NCBI GenBank assembly: GCA_026184775.1
Contig: JANCYW010000007.1
Location: forward strand, 186,001 to 250,000
DNA length: 64,000 bases
From: Cyanidium caldarium
Taxonomy: Eukaryota; Rhodophyta; Bangiophyceae; Cyanidiales; Cyanidiaceae
Reading direction: 5' to 3'
In this document: piece after piece, positions 45,783-54,608 of the stretch
How positions within the stretch are numbered: position 1 is the first letter of the stretch
How the letters are laid out: each line of letters opens with the position of its first letter
Position numbers and translations under genes: made by a program
Notes under the pieces: generated by a model
The model's database searches: none
Told to the model about the DNA's origin: nothing
What the model saw: the letters and a program-made list of their open reading frames with translations, nothing else

Positions 45783-48203
45783 ATGGCCACCGGGCAGGAC
45801 TGGCGCGGATGGGCAGCAGCGCACGCGACGTGGCGGTGGCGGGCGCAGCGGTGGCTGCAGGCGCACGTGCCCGCGGGCAGCTGGGTGTGGGTCGATGACG
45901 ATGCCGCGGCGGCGCTGTTGAGTTTGGCGCCGCTGGCGGAATGGGCGGCGCTACCGTACAACTATCGCGGTTGGCGTGCAGTGGATATGGAGGAAGACGC
46001 TGACGATCAGGGTACAGAGTCGGACGAAGAGGGTGACGACGATCCGGTCGCCAGCGTGGTGTTCTTTGTGGCTGGCGCGGAATGGGTGCCGGGCGAGTGG
46101 CCCGTGGCACAGCGTCTGGCGCGCTGCTTGACGCAACGGGTGCCCAACGCGCTCGAGCGCGCCGCGCAACGTGCGGCGGAGGCGGGAGCGGCGGTGCGGG
46201 TGACCGTCTTGGTAACTTGGACCAACGAAGACGCCGAGCGATATGGCGGTGCAGACGGGGTGGATGCGGACGCTGAGGAAGCCAACGACGACGATGGCGC
46301 CCTTCCGTATGCCCACATGAAAGCCCAACTGGAGGCGGCACTGGCGCAAGCATGGAAGCGGCGCCTCTCGCGTGCCTCCCGGCAACGACGCGATCTGGCT
46401 GCGCACGTCGAATGGAGCGCCTGGGTGTATTACGCGCCGTTTTTGGCTGGCGTCTCCCTCGTGGCCACCCAACGCTTTCTGAGCGTGCCCGCCGCTGGTC
46501 GCTCGTGGACGAACTGCTTGGCGTTTCCCGCCGATCGCCCCGCGCTGGAGGCGCGCCTGCGCGGTCACCATCGCGCCGCTCGCGACGACACCACCTGGGC
46601 GTTGCTGACATTTGCCCGCCACCTGGCGGCAGTCTGCGTGACCCTGGGATACGTGTGCGACGGAGTGTTTGCGCCCTCGAATGGTGTCGCAGCGGCGGCA
46701 CTGAGTGACCGTTTCGCACAGTTGTTCGAGTGCGCCCGCGCCGAGTTTGCGGACACCCTGGCCGAGGCGTCGCTGCTCCCGTTTGGCGAGCGCAACGTCG
46801 AACCCGTGCAAAAGTCAGATGATGTAGAAAGGCATGTGACGGTGTTGCTGGTGGATCGCCTGAGCGACATGGACACCGCCGTGCGCCACCCGCACGGCCA
46901 CGATCCGCGCTCGACGGATTGGTATGCGCCGGTGTTGCGCGGCCAGAGTACTGCCAGCATGGCGTGCGTCGAAGCGGCGCTCGCCACCGAGACCGATGTC
47001 ACGCCTCCGGACACGGGCGCCGCCGGCCTGCTTCCCGACACGGCGAGTACGCGTCTGCTGCTGGCCAGTGAATCGTTCTCGCGGCAGGTGCTGCCGTTGC
47101 AGACCGACGTGAAGGGCTTCTTGCGTTATGCCCACGATCAGCTGCAGCAGTGCTTGGATGGCGGAGCGTCAGTACCGCGAGGAGGTGCCAGCAAACGAGT
47201 CGTCGCCGTCGCCAGGCGCTCCAAGCTGGGCGCCACACGCACCTCGACGCCGACCGTGACGACGCCTTCCCTGGATGAGGCGACGCGGATCGCGCACACC
47301 CAAGCGCTGTTGGAGCGCGCCGCGCACAAGATGCCGCTCACTACGCGCTGGCGCCATGTCACCTTGTTGCACTTGACGCGAGTAGCGGTGGCGTATGAGA
47401 AGCGGCGCTCTGCCGAAACGACATCGCAACCGGACGCTGTCGATAGGCAGGACGCCTTGGCGGTCGAGACAGCGCTGCCAATCTACTTGGACCGTCTGGA
47501 CGCGCTGCGAGCCAACGACGGAGACATCGACGCGGTGTCGTCGGTGCTGCAGGAGGCGCTGCGCACGCAACCACTACGGGCGGTCGGCCTGCCGCTGTTG
47601 TTGTCCGCTTTCGCCGTCTTCCATTTCCACGAGGCACCCGACGAGCTTATCGCCCGCCTGCGCTCAGCACTAGTGCAGCGCGCCGCCGCCGAACGCGACG
47701 AGTGGTTGCAACAGACGGCCGACCCGCTATTCCAACGTCTGGCGGATGTGGCCCGTTGCACGCTGCGACCCACGACGACGGCACGCACTGCGGTGCCCGC
47801 CACCACCAATTCGAATTATGACTCGGTCCGGATGGCCAACACCGCGGCTGCACTGCTAAGCGGACAACAGCGCGGTATCGACTTTTACCCGGTGTCCGCG
47901 CACAGCGGTCCCGACTTGGCCGGACTGTTGCGCACCGGCCTGGCGCGCGTCACCGGCACCACCACCGCCTCCACCCCGACCGCGCCGCCGGTGCTGTTGG
48001 TGGCAGTGGCTGGCGGCCTCACCATAACCGAACTGCGCGCCTTGCAACAACTCTCCCAAACGCCCGCCACATCCATCACCACCACCACCACCACCACCAC
48101 CACCACCACCTCTGTGCATCGTCCGCAGGTGCTGATAAGCGCATCGGGCAGCGCGCCGTGGGTGGACCGACGCGCCGTCTTGACGGCGTGTTTCGGCGTG
48201 TAA
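45783..48203 (+). CDS. Sec1/Munc18-family protein, SCFD2-like
   Basis: The open frame begins upstream, but the first sensible ATG (45783) gives 806 aa. The N-terminus (TWRWRAQRWLQAHVPAGSWV) and an acidic loop are followed by SM-family elements: HVTVLLVDRLSDMDTAVRHP (domain-2 like), a helical region SRQVLPLQTDVKGFLRYAHD, and a C-terminal block FYPVSAHSGPDLAGLLRTGL ... PPVLLVAVAGGLTITELRAL, which matches the SCFD2 end where a lone Rossmann strand precedes V/A-GG-x-T-x-x-E. SCFD2 is a divergent SM protein associated with Golgi-ER vesicle tethering. A poly-Thr run from an ACC repeat interrupts the last domain. Assignment is by pattern and moderately firm. Confidence 0.75.
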   Translation: MATGQDWRGWAAAHATWRWRAQRWLQAHVPAGSWVWVDDDAAAALLSLAPLAEWAALPYNYRGWRAVDMEEDADDQGTESDEEGDDDPVASVVFFVAGAEWVPGEWPVAQRLARCLTQRVPNALERAAQRAAEAGAAVRVTVLVTWTNEDAERYGGADGVDADAEEANDDDGALPYAHMKAQLEAALAQAWKRRLSRASRQRRDLAAHVEWSAWVYYAPFLAGVSLVATQRFLSVPAAGRSWTNCLAFPADRPALEARLRGHHRAARDDTTWALLTFARHLAAVCVTLGYVCDGVFAPSNGVAAAALSDRFAQLFECARAEFADTLAEASLLPFGERNVEPVQKSDDVERHVTVLLVDRLSDMDTAVRHPHGHDPRSTDWYAPVLRGQSTASMACVEAALATETDVTPPDTGAAGLLPDTASTRLLLASESFSRQVLPLQTDVKGFLRYAHDQLQQCLDGGASVPRGGASKRVVAVARRSKLGATRTSTPTVTTPSLDEATRIAHTQALLERAAHKMPLTTRWRHVTLLHLTRVAVAYEKRRSAETTSQPDAVDRQDALAVETALPIYLDRLDALRANDGDIDAVSSVLQEALRTQPLRAVGLPLLLSAFAVFHFHEAPDELIARLRSALVQRAAAERDEWLQQTADPLFQRLADVARCTLRPTTTARTAVPATTNSNYDSVRMANTAAALLSGQQRGIDFYPVSAHSGPDLAGLLRTGLARVTGTTTASTPTAPPVLLVAVAGGLTITELRALQQLSQTPATSITTTTTTTTTTTSVHRPQVLISASGSAPWVDRRAVLTACFGV
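48076..48110 (+). repeat. (ACC)n triplet repeat (poly-Thr coding)
   Basis: Eleven or so ACC units near the 3' end of the SCFD2-like gene. The sequence is translated in frame as poly-Thr. Confidence 0.9.
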
Positions 48204-48303
48204 ACGACGACGGAAACAGAGGATGAAGCAGCAGGAGGGGGAAGCGGATATACGCCAGTGAAGGAGGTTGTGTTGCGCCAGCCGTTGCTCTGCGCTCATC
48301 CTC

Positions 48304-49062
48304 ATGAACGGCCAGTCGCTGGACGGTGTCGATCATCGCACGCACCGTGCGCCCTCCCCGCCGGAGCGGCCGCTGGATGAGGCGTACGAGCGCGGGCACG
48401 AAGACGCGGTGTCGGTGATAACCGGGCTGTGTCGGGAGATGTATCGCCACGGTTGGGTGACGGGCACCGGCGGCGGCATATCGGTGCGCCAAGGCGACAC
48501 GGTGTACATGGCGCCGAGTGGCGTGCAGAAGGAGCGACTGCGCCGCGAGGACATCTTCGTGCTGGATAGGAGCGGAGCGGTGCGACACCGACCGCCCAAC
48601 ACGGCGCTGCGGGTGTCGCAGTGCTGCCCGCTGTTTATGCACGCGTTTCAGATGCGCAACGCCGGAGCCTGTATCCACACGCACTCGCAAGCGGCGGTCC
48701 TGGCCACGCTGCTGCCGCCGACCGTCGCTGCCGGGGAGTTTCGTATGACACACCAGGAGATGATCAAGGGCGTGCCGCAGCACGGATATCACGACACGTT
48801 GGTGGTGCCGGTGATCGACAACACCGCACAGGAGGAGCAACTGGCGGCGTCGATGGCCGCGGCCATGCGAGCGTACACGCGAGCGCCCGCCGTGCTGGTG
48901 CGCCGTCATGGGCTGTACGTGTGGGGCCGCGACTATGTGCAGGCCAAGACGGTGAACGAGTGTTTGGATTACCTGTTCGAGGTGGCCTGTCGGATGCACG
49001 CGATGGGCATCGACCACACCCAGGTGCCGCCGGACTGTGCCGAATGTCGCCAACCCAAGTAG
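48304..49062 (+). CDS. mtnB: methylthioribulose-1-phosphate dehydratase
   Basis: First ATG at 48304, 252 aa; the frame further up starts at TTG. It is a class II aldolase fold: GWVTGTGGGISVR near the N-terminus, YMAPSGVQKERL, then ACIHTHSQAAVLATLL with the metal-binding H-x-H, MTHQEMIKGV and VLVRRHGLYVWG with the third His, and a final LFEVACRMHAMG. It removes water from 5-methylthioribulose-1-phosphate in the methionine salvage pathway (EC 4.2.1.109). The length equals eukaryotic APIP (~240 aa). It has no presequence, so the cytosol is likely. There is no other salvage gene in the window. Confidence 0.95.
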   Translation: MNGQSLDGVDHRTHRAPSPPERPLDEAYERGHEDAVSVITGLCREMYRHGWVTGTGGGISVRQGDTVYMAPSGVQKERLRREDIFVLDRSGAVRHRPPNTALRVSQCCPLFMHAFQMRNAGACIHTHSQAAVLATLLPPTVAAGEFRMTHQEMIKGVPQHGYHDTLVVPVIDNTAQEEQLAASMAAAMRAYTRAPAVLVRRHGLYVWGRDYVQAKTVNECLDYLFEVACRMHAMGIDHTQVPPDCAECRQPK

Positions 49063-49091
49063 TGGGGAGGGCAGCGGGCGCACGTGTGTGT

Positions 49092-49105
49092 GGGGGGGGG
49101 GGGGG
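49092..49105. repeat. 14-base poly-G run between convergent stops
   Basis: A GT-rich lead (49083-49091) followed by 14 G, lying in the 77-bp gap between the stops of mtnB and the CX9C gene. Run length is prone to sequencing error. Confidence 0.85.
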
Positions 49106-49139
49106 ATGGCGGGAGAGCGGCATCTGCCTTCACCGCGAT

Positions 49140-49571
49140 TCACGGCTGCTGGGAGCGCTGGCGGGCGACGATGCGGGCTTGCAAGTCGCGCACCCGTGAG
49201 CGGGCATGCGACACCTCGGCAAACCGACCGTTCGCTTCCGTATCCCGCAGCTCGTCCTGCGCCTGTTGCAGTTCGCCCTGCAGCCGCGCCACCGGAGTGC
49301 CCAGCGCTTCGTCCGCCGCCAAGACACACTGGCGCAGTTGGGCGTCCCGTCGCTGCCGACATTTGCTCAGCAGATAAATCACCTCCTGACACATGCTCTC
49401 CGTCTTGCGTTCTAGCATGCACTCCAGGAAATCCTGTAACTGTCGTTGGCACAGCGGTGCGTCGCTCAGGCAGCGCTCGCGCATCTCCCGCGGCACCTGG
49501 GGCGCCGGCTCACCGATCAGATCCACCGCTGTCAGCACCGCATTCTCCCCCACGCCATCCGTGGCACTCAT
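49140..49571 (-). CDS. twin CX9C (CHCH-type) mitochondrial protein
   Basis: From the ATG at 49569-49571 it encodes 143 aa. Two CX9C motifs are seen, C41-x9-C51 and C61-x9-C71, separated by nine residues, the helix-loop-helix pattern imported and oxidised by Mia40 in the mitochondrial intermembrane space. Two further Cys (C34, C82) flank the pair and could make a third disulfide. After the motifs comes a ~60-aa heptad coiled coil (RLQGELQQAQDELRDTEANG). Small CX9C proteins are assembly factors for complexes I and IV or MICOS; I cannot say which. The upstream frame extension lacks an ATG. Confidence 0.75.
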   Translation of the reverse strand: MSATDGVGENAVLTAVDLIGEPAPQVPREMRERCLSDAPLCQRQLQDFLECMLERKTESMCQEVIYLLSKCRQRRDAQLRQCVLAADEALGTPVARLQGELQQAQDELRDTEANGRFAEVSHARSRVRDLQARIVARQRSQQP

Positions 49572-49778
49572 CGGGTGAGGGGAGAGTGGCGAGGCGGTTG
49601 TGGAAGTGGAGTGTTTTGCCGGTGGCTTGTGGCGAAGTGGACCGGACAGAACGACCGACTCGCCCTTCCGCTGCCGAGAAGGCACCCGCAAGTCGTCAGC
49701 CAGCTCTCCCGGCAGGTCGTTCGACGTTCACGGCTACCGCGAGCGCAGCGCAGCTGATCCAGTGGCTCGCAACCCAAG

Positions 49779-51221
49779 ATGGTGGAGACGCAGGGATTTG
49801 TTTACCTTACCGCGGCGGATGGGCGCACACGACGCTTCATTCAGAGAAGCGGTGCTCACCGCAGTGTAACTGTACCGCTGCAGACCGCTCGACCCGCCTG
49901 CCGCCCTCGACGCCCCTCTTCCCTGCTGTGGCGACTGCGGTTGCAGACCGCACCGACGCCGACCGAATCCGGCGACGGCGGGGCTGGGCGGGCGCGTGAA
50001 CAAGTATCCGAGTCGGTGAAGCGGTTGTACGACGCGTACCCGTTCCCGCCGGATCCGCTGCTGGACGGGCCGCCGCCCGGCTACAACTGGCGCTGGCACT
50101 ATCCCACCGCGTACGCTTTCTGTGCCCGGGGGCGACTGCCGCCTACGGAGACTATTCGAATATTGGATGCTGGTTGCGGCACCGGTTGCGGCACCGAGTA
50201 TTTGGTGCACCTGAATCCGCAGGCGCAGGTGGTTGGGTTCGACCTGTCGCCGGCGGCGGTGGAGGTGGCGCGGCAGCGCCTGTCGCGCTCGGTGCCAGAG
50301 GCGCTGTCCCGCGTGCAACTGTGCGTCAAGTCGATATACGACCTGGATGTGGGTGAGCAAGTGGCCGGCCATTTTGATATGATCAACTGCGTCGGGGTGG
50401 TGCATCACACGTCCGATCCGGCGGCCGCGCTGCAGTGCCTGGCGCGCAAGCTGGCCCTGGGCGGCATTCTGCACCTGTTTGTGTACGCCGAAGCTGGGCG
50501 ATGGGAGATTCGCCGCATGCAGCAGGCCATCGCTTTGTTGCAACAGGCAGCGGGCACGCGCGGTGACGTGCGCGACGGTGTGCAGCTGGGGCGGGCACTG
50601 TTCTCCGCGCTGCCGGAGAACAACCGGTTGCGCCGTCGTGAGGTGGAGCGCTGGGCGTCGGACAACCGGCACGACGCCACCTTTGCGGACATGTACGTGC
50701 ATCCGCAGGAGCACGACTACGACGTGCATTCGGTGTTGGAGCTGGCGCGCCGCAGCGGTCTGCGCTTCCTCGGGTGGTCCAACCCGCGCCAGTTCGACCT
50801 GTCTCGCTTGCTGGGCAGCGACCCGACAGTGATGCAGCGGGCTGCGCTGCTCGACGACATCAGCCGTTGGCGACTGGTGGAGCTGTTGGACCCGGAGCAG
50901 GTGACGCATTTCGAGTTTTTCCTGGCCAAAGAGCCGTTTCCCAGTGAGCCGCTCTCCGACCAGCAACTGCTGCGTGCCATGCCCGAACTGAGTCAGTGCG
51001 TGCACGGGTTTCCCTCCTTGTCGCTGCTGGATCGCGATTATCACCCGGTCAACATCGATGAGGCACAGCTGGAGTTTGGCAAGGCGATGGCGGCCGACGC
51101 GCAGCGCCAGGAGGCGTCGCGTGCCACCGTCGAGCAACTGCTGCAACGGTCACGCTGCTCCCTGGCACAAGTGCGGTCGCTACTCGACCAGGGCATCGTG
51201 CACGTGCGAGCACCCGAGTAA
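49779..51221 (+). CDS. class I SAM-dependent methyltransferase, cyanobacterial type
   Basis: Encodes 480 aa from an ATG. The first ~75 aa are Arg/Pro/Ala-rich and look like a plastid presequence. A region with VKRLYDAYPFPPDPLLDGPP precedes the Rossmann methyltransferase core: motif I ILDAGCGTGCGTEYL, acidic VVGFDLSPAAVEVARQRL, INCVGVVHHTSDPAAALQ (motif IV) and LALGGILHLFVYAEAGRWE. A YPYP-type lead plus the VG-VVHH motif is common in cyanobacterial methyltransferases of unknown target. C-terminal ~180 aa (LGWSNPRQFDLSRLL, FLAKEPFPSEPLSD) form an additional helical domain. The substrate is unknown. Confidence 0.82.
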   Translation: MVETQGFVYLTAADGRTRRFIQRSGAHRSVTVPLQTARPACRPRRPSSLLWRLRLQTAPTPTESGDGGAGRAREQVSESVKRLYDAYPFPPDPLLDGPPPGYNWRWHYPTAYAFCARGRLPPTETIRILDAGCGTGCGTEYLVHLNPQAQVVGFDLSPAAVEVARQRLSRSVPEALSRVQLCVKSIYDLDVGEQVAGHFDMINCVGVVHHTSDPAAALQCLARKLALGGILHLFVYAEAGRWEIRRMQQAIALLQQAAGTRGDVRDGVQLGRALFSALPENNRLRRREVERWASDNRHDATFADMYVHPQEHDYDVHSVLELARRSGLRFLGWSNPRQFDLSRLLGSDPTVMQRAALLDDISRWRLVELLDPEQVTHFEFFLAKEPFPSEPLSDQQLLRAMPELSQCVHGFPSLSLLDRDYHPVNIDEAQLEFGKAMAADAQRQEASRATVEQLLQRSRCSLAQVRSLLDQGIVHVRAPE

Positions 51222-51462
51222 AGAAACGGCACGTCTGGAGGGTCGGAGCGGGCAGCAGGAAGTTGCGAGGCCATGCAGCTGCCGCAGAATTGTACGTATG
51301 CATCGCGATATGCTTTGAAGGAGTCGGAGTCGTCGGGGACCGCGGCGAGAAGCAGGCAGGACGGCGCTGCCGCTTGTGGGCGCGTGAGAGCGTCGGCGCG
51401 GGAAGGTGGTGTCAACGGCACGACGTGAGGGTCGGCGCGATGACTTGCCAGCAGTACCGGTG

Positions 51463-52257
51463 ATGGAGCAGCAGGGGGCAACGGCGGCAGACGGCAGGCC
51501 TGATGAGGAGCGCACTGCCCGGGCCACCTGTTCGGAACGCGATGAACGGCCAGACGCTCCGTCGTGGGCGCGGCTGTGGCAGGCAGCCACACAGGCAGTG
51601 TCGTCGCTGCAAGAGAGCGATGCGTCAGCGGTGCTGCAGCAGCTGCGGTCCGAATTGCAGGAGGCTGTGGCGGGCGACGCCGAGGAGGAGGCGGCGCTGG
51701 CGGAGGTGATCGATCACGAGTCGTTGTTGTGCGACGGGGTGGTGGTACCGCGCGCTCAGCACGCCGCTGCACTGGACGCCTCGCCGGACGCGCTGGCGGA
51801 GGCGATGGCGAGCCGGTGGCAAGCAAGCACCGAGGCGCTATCGTCCTGGTGGGCGAGGCTGCAGGCCGGTCTGGGCGCCGAACAGGAATCGGCTCCGTCC
51901 ATATCGCCGCCCCAGAGTCGCTTCGAGCGCCAGCTACACCAGCTGCGCAGCGACCCTGCCACCTACGCCGAGCCGGTTAAGGACGCGGACGCCTTTGCCA
52001 CCTGGCTACGCACCTTCGACCTGGACGCGCATGCTGCGGAATGTCGCCAAGTGCTGACGCGACATCCGAACGTGTGGCAGCTGTATCAGCGCATCGTGCC
52101 GGTGTTGTGCGAGCCGGACGTGTTCTGGTTGCGATACTTTTACGCCAAGCACCAGCTGGAGCGGGACGAAGCCAAGCGGCGCGCACTGCTGCAACAGCAA
52201 CACGTGCAAGAGGAGGGAGAAGCAGCGGGCGAAGCGGCGTGGGACGAGTGGGAGTGA
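51463..52257 (+). CDS. BSD-domain protein
   Basis: The ATG at 51463 gives 264 aa. Acidic N-terminal helices precede a BSD domain at ~170-235 (ADAFATWLRTFDLDAHAAEC, WQLYQRIVPVLCEPDVFWLR, YFYAKHQL) with the defining Phe-Trp pair in FW-x-RYF. An acidic helical tail ends in AWDEWE. This layout matches the plant BSD proteins and SYAP1 rather than TFIIH p62. Function is poorly known; a role in Akt/TOR signalling is reported for SYAP1 in animals. An AATAAA sits ~63 bp beyond the stop. Confidence 0.83.
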   Translation: MEQQGATAADGRPDEERTARATCSERDERPDAPSWARLWQAATQAVSSLQESDASAVLQQLRSELQEAVAGDAEEEAALAEVIDHESLLCDGVVVPRAQHAAALDASPDALAEAMASRWQASTEALSSWWARLQAGLGAEQESAPSISPPQSRFERQLHQLRSDPATYAEPVKDADAFATWLRTFDLDAHAAECRQVLTRHPNVWQLYQRIVPVLCEPDVFWLRYFYAKHQLERDEAKRRALLQQQHVQEEGEAAGEAAWDEWE

Positions 52258-52360
52258 GGGTTGGTGGAGAGGCCGCCCCGGCCACAAGCTCGGTACAAAG
52301 ATGCATAGGAGCGTGTGCTCAATAAAACCCATGCATTTTTAAACACGACATGGGAGGCAC

Positions 52361-52654
52361 TCAGGGTGCGTTCCGTCGGGCCAAGCGCTCGCCATGCATT
52401 TGCGCCAGCAGACGGTTCACCGCCGCGTACGGGGAGGCGAGTGCGGCGTCGAGTGACGGAACGCCCAGGCCGTTATCCTCTCCGCCGGCGGCACTCGATC
52501 CTTCCACATCCGGTGAACACTCCGACAAGCGCAGACGCTTGCTGAGCGCCACCCCCGACTCCAACGACTCGTCCTCGGCGCTGTCCGGCGGCGGTGACGC
52601 CCGCTTCCACGGGATCGATGCGGTGGCGCTCAGACGGCCTCTACTACGACTCAT
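52361..52654 (-). CDS. small basic/acidic probably nuclear protein, unknown
   Basis: A 97-aa frame from an ATG at 52652-52654. It starts MSRSRGRLSATASIPWKRAS, has a central acidic stretch and a bipartite-like KRLRL, and ends in a helical AAVNRLLAQMHGERLARR. The composition, with an amphipathic C-terminal helix, is unlike the shadow frames around it. No family was recognised. It lies convergent with the BSD gene, and the frame further up has no additional ATG before a region of Arg/Ser repeats. Confidence 0.5.
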   Translation of the reverse strand: MSRSRGRLSATASIPWKRASPPPDSAEDESLESGVALSKRLRLSECSPDVEGSSAAGGEDNGLGVPSLDAALASPYAAVNRLLAQMHGERLARRNAP

Positions 52655-53366
52655 CGCTTTGCCGAGCGCATGTGGGAAGAGGGAGAAAAAGAGGCAAGAT
52701 TGCCGACCGCAACACCCAAAGCCGCCCAAGCGCCGCAGTGCGATCCCGCACCAGCGCACGCCACTCGCGCCCAGTGAGGCCGCGCCACGGCGCCCCTCGC
52801 AGACTCGGTCGCCCCGACGCGAAGCCGGTGGGCGCGTCCCCACAGACGGCCTCCCGGCACACCCGCTGTTCCCGCGCTTCTCCGGTGCTGTCCGCCCTGA
52901 GCGCAACGTTATGGCCCGCGACGCGTCAGCACTGGCCGCTCCCGCCTCCCCTACTGGGGACAATCTCACCTGGGCTTTTTTCCTCAGATAGGTCTCCTCC
53001 TCGCTCCCCTTCCCCACACGTTCCCGCCGACGCTGCGCGCATCCCCGAGAGCGCAAACGGCCCCGATCGTGGCGATTTGGATCCGCGCCGATGGATCCAT
53101 TCGGCTGTCGCACTTTCCACCGCAAGCTCTCGGTTTGGCCCTCTACGGGGTTCTTGTCTGCTATGCGACGGTGACACGGCACGGCGGTGCGCGCGGTGCG
53201 CACTGCCAAGTAGGTTGGCGCTTGGGCTTGTTCACTGCGCCTTCATATACTCGTGGTGCTGAGCGCAAGGGAATTCGTCGGCGGGTGCAACGCAGAGGCG
53301 GACCGTGAGCGCGAGCGACCGACGCACACACGTAGACAAAAGTGAACCACGAATAAGTTTATACTT
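52655..53366. promoter_or_regulatory. intergenic, upstream of the trefoil gene
   Basis: About 710 bp with only Arg/Pro/Ala-rich frames on either strand. Near its right end are an AAGGGAAT element (53268-53275) and an AT-rich stretch ending in a TTATACTTATG context at the trefoil start, a good candidate for a core promoter. Confidence 0.4.
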
Positions 53367-54608
53367 ATGTCAATCAGGAAGTTTCTCTTCCTGGCGCTGG
53401 CGGTGTTGACGGCGCTGGCTGCGGCCGGCCCGTCGTGGGTGCGGGCGGCGCCGGCGATGGCGGCGGCAGTGAGCCGTCAGTCGTCGTCGAGCGGCGGACT
53501 GAACGCGACCTATATCGGCACGCAGTGTTCGATCTATCTGTGCGGCGACGCTGGCTCCAATCAGCAGACGTGCTACGACTACCAGTGCTGCTGGCAGACG
53601 GATAGTCAGTACGGATTCGGCAGCACCGGGCAGGGCGTGTGCGTGTCGTACACGCCGACGTCGATCTGCAACATCTCCGCGGGCGACCGCCAGTCGATCG
53701 GCTACCCGGATATCACGCCGGCGGAGTGTCTGAACTCGGGCGGCTGCTGGAATCCGTTGCCGCCGACTGAGGTGGGCCCGTGGTGCTACGCGCCGGTGGG
53801 CTACTCGCCGCCGCCGCAGCAGCAGCTGCCGACGGTGGACTGCGATGTGGGCAACTACAAGGTGCAGTGCTACTCGGGCTGGAAGAACATGAACCAGCAA
53901 GACTGCATGGCGCAGGGCTGCTGCTGGGAGTCGAACCCGAACATGGGCTACAGCGACTCGATCATCGTGAGCCAGAGCTCGGTCCAGAACACCCAGAAGC
54001 AGGTGAGCTGGTACGGCAACGAGTTCGGCTACTGCTACCAATCGCTGATGACCTGCAACGTGACGATCGCGACGCGCCAGAACTGCGGCTACCCGGGCAT
54101 CACCGAGCAGCAGTGTCTGCAGCAGCAATGCTGCTTCGATCCGTTCTACCTGCCGCCGGTGCTGCAGCAAAAGTACAACCTGCAGACGGTGCCATGGTGC
54201 TACTACAAGATCCCGGTGATCAACTATCCGCCTGGGTGGAATGCGACCGCCGCGCTGGGTCTGTATGGCATGAACAAGTCGTGGTACAAGAAGTACTACC
54301 CGAAGCAGCAGCCGCAGACGTACAGCCCATTCGACAGCCAGCAGTCGTCGCAGGGCGTGATCGTGAGCAGCAGCAGCCAGCAATCGCAGTCGCAGCCAAC
54401 GCAGGGAGTGATCGTGAGCAGCAGCGGCAGTAGTGATAGCGGCAGCTCATACGTGAGCAGCAGCGGCAGCAGCTCGTATACGAGCAGCAGCAGCGGCAGC
54501 GGCTCGTCGGTCTACTCGTCGTCGGCGTTGACCGGCTCTGAGCCGAGACCGGCGGCGAGCCCCGGCGCAGAGGTGTATCCGGCGCCGGCGCCGAGCACCC
54601 TGGCGTAA
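53367..54608 (+). CDS. secreted P-type trefoil-domain protein with Ser-rich tail
   Basis: Encodes 413 aa. A classical signal peptide (MSIRKFLFLALAVLTALAAA, cleavage near 28-32) is followed by four Cys-rich repeats. The fourth (230-278) is a textbook P-type trefoil with RQNCGYPGIT, QCLQQQCCFD and PWCYYK. The second (101-140) keeps the GYPDIT and GPWCY parts but lacks one Cys pair (IGYP, GGC). The first (54-92) and third (159-223) keep YQCCW / QGCCW cores with an expanded loop. From ~320 the protein turns into a Ser/Gly/Gln-rich low-complexity tail containing a direct repeat QGVIVSSS. It probably belongs to the cell surface or wall. Synonymous usage is strongly biased to C/G-ending codons, suggesting high expression. 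Confidence 0.87.
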   Translation: MSIRKFLFLALAVLTALAAAGPSWVRAAPAMAAAVSRQSSSSGGLNATYIGTQCSIYLCGDAGSNQQTCYDYQCCWQTDSQYGFGSTGQGVCVSYTPTSICNISAGDRQSIGYPDITPAECLNSGGCWNPLPPTEVGPWCYAPVGYSPPPQQQLPTVDCDVGNYKVQCYSGWKNMNQQDCMAQGCCWESNPNMGYSDSIIVSQSSVQNTQKQVSWYGNEFGYCYQSLMTCNVTIATRQNCGYPGITEQQCLQQQCCFDPFYLPPVLQQKYNLQTVPWCYYKIPVINYPPGWNATAALGLYGMNKSWYKKYYPKQQPQTYSPFDSQQSSQGVIVSSSSQQSQSQPTQGVIVSSSGSSDSGSSYVSSSGSSSYTSSSSGSGSSVYSSSALTGSEPRPAASPGAEVYPAPAPSTLA

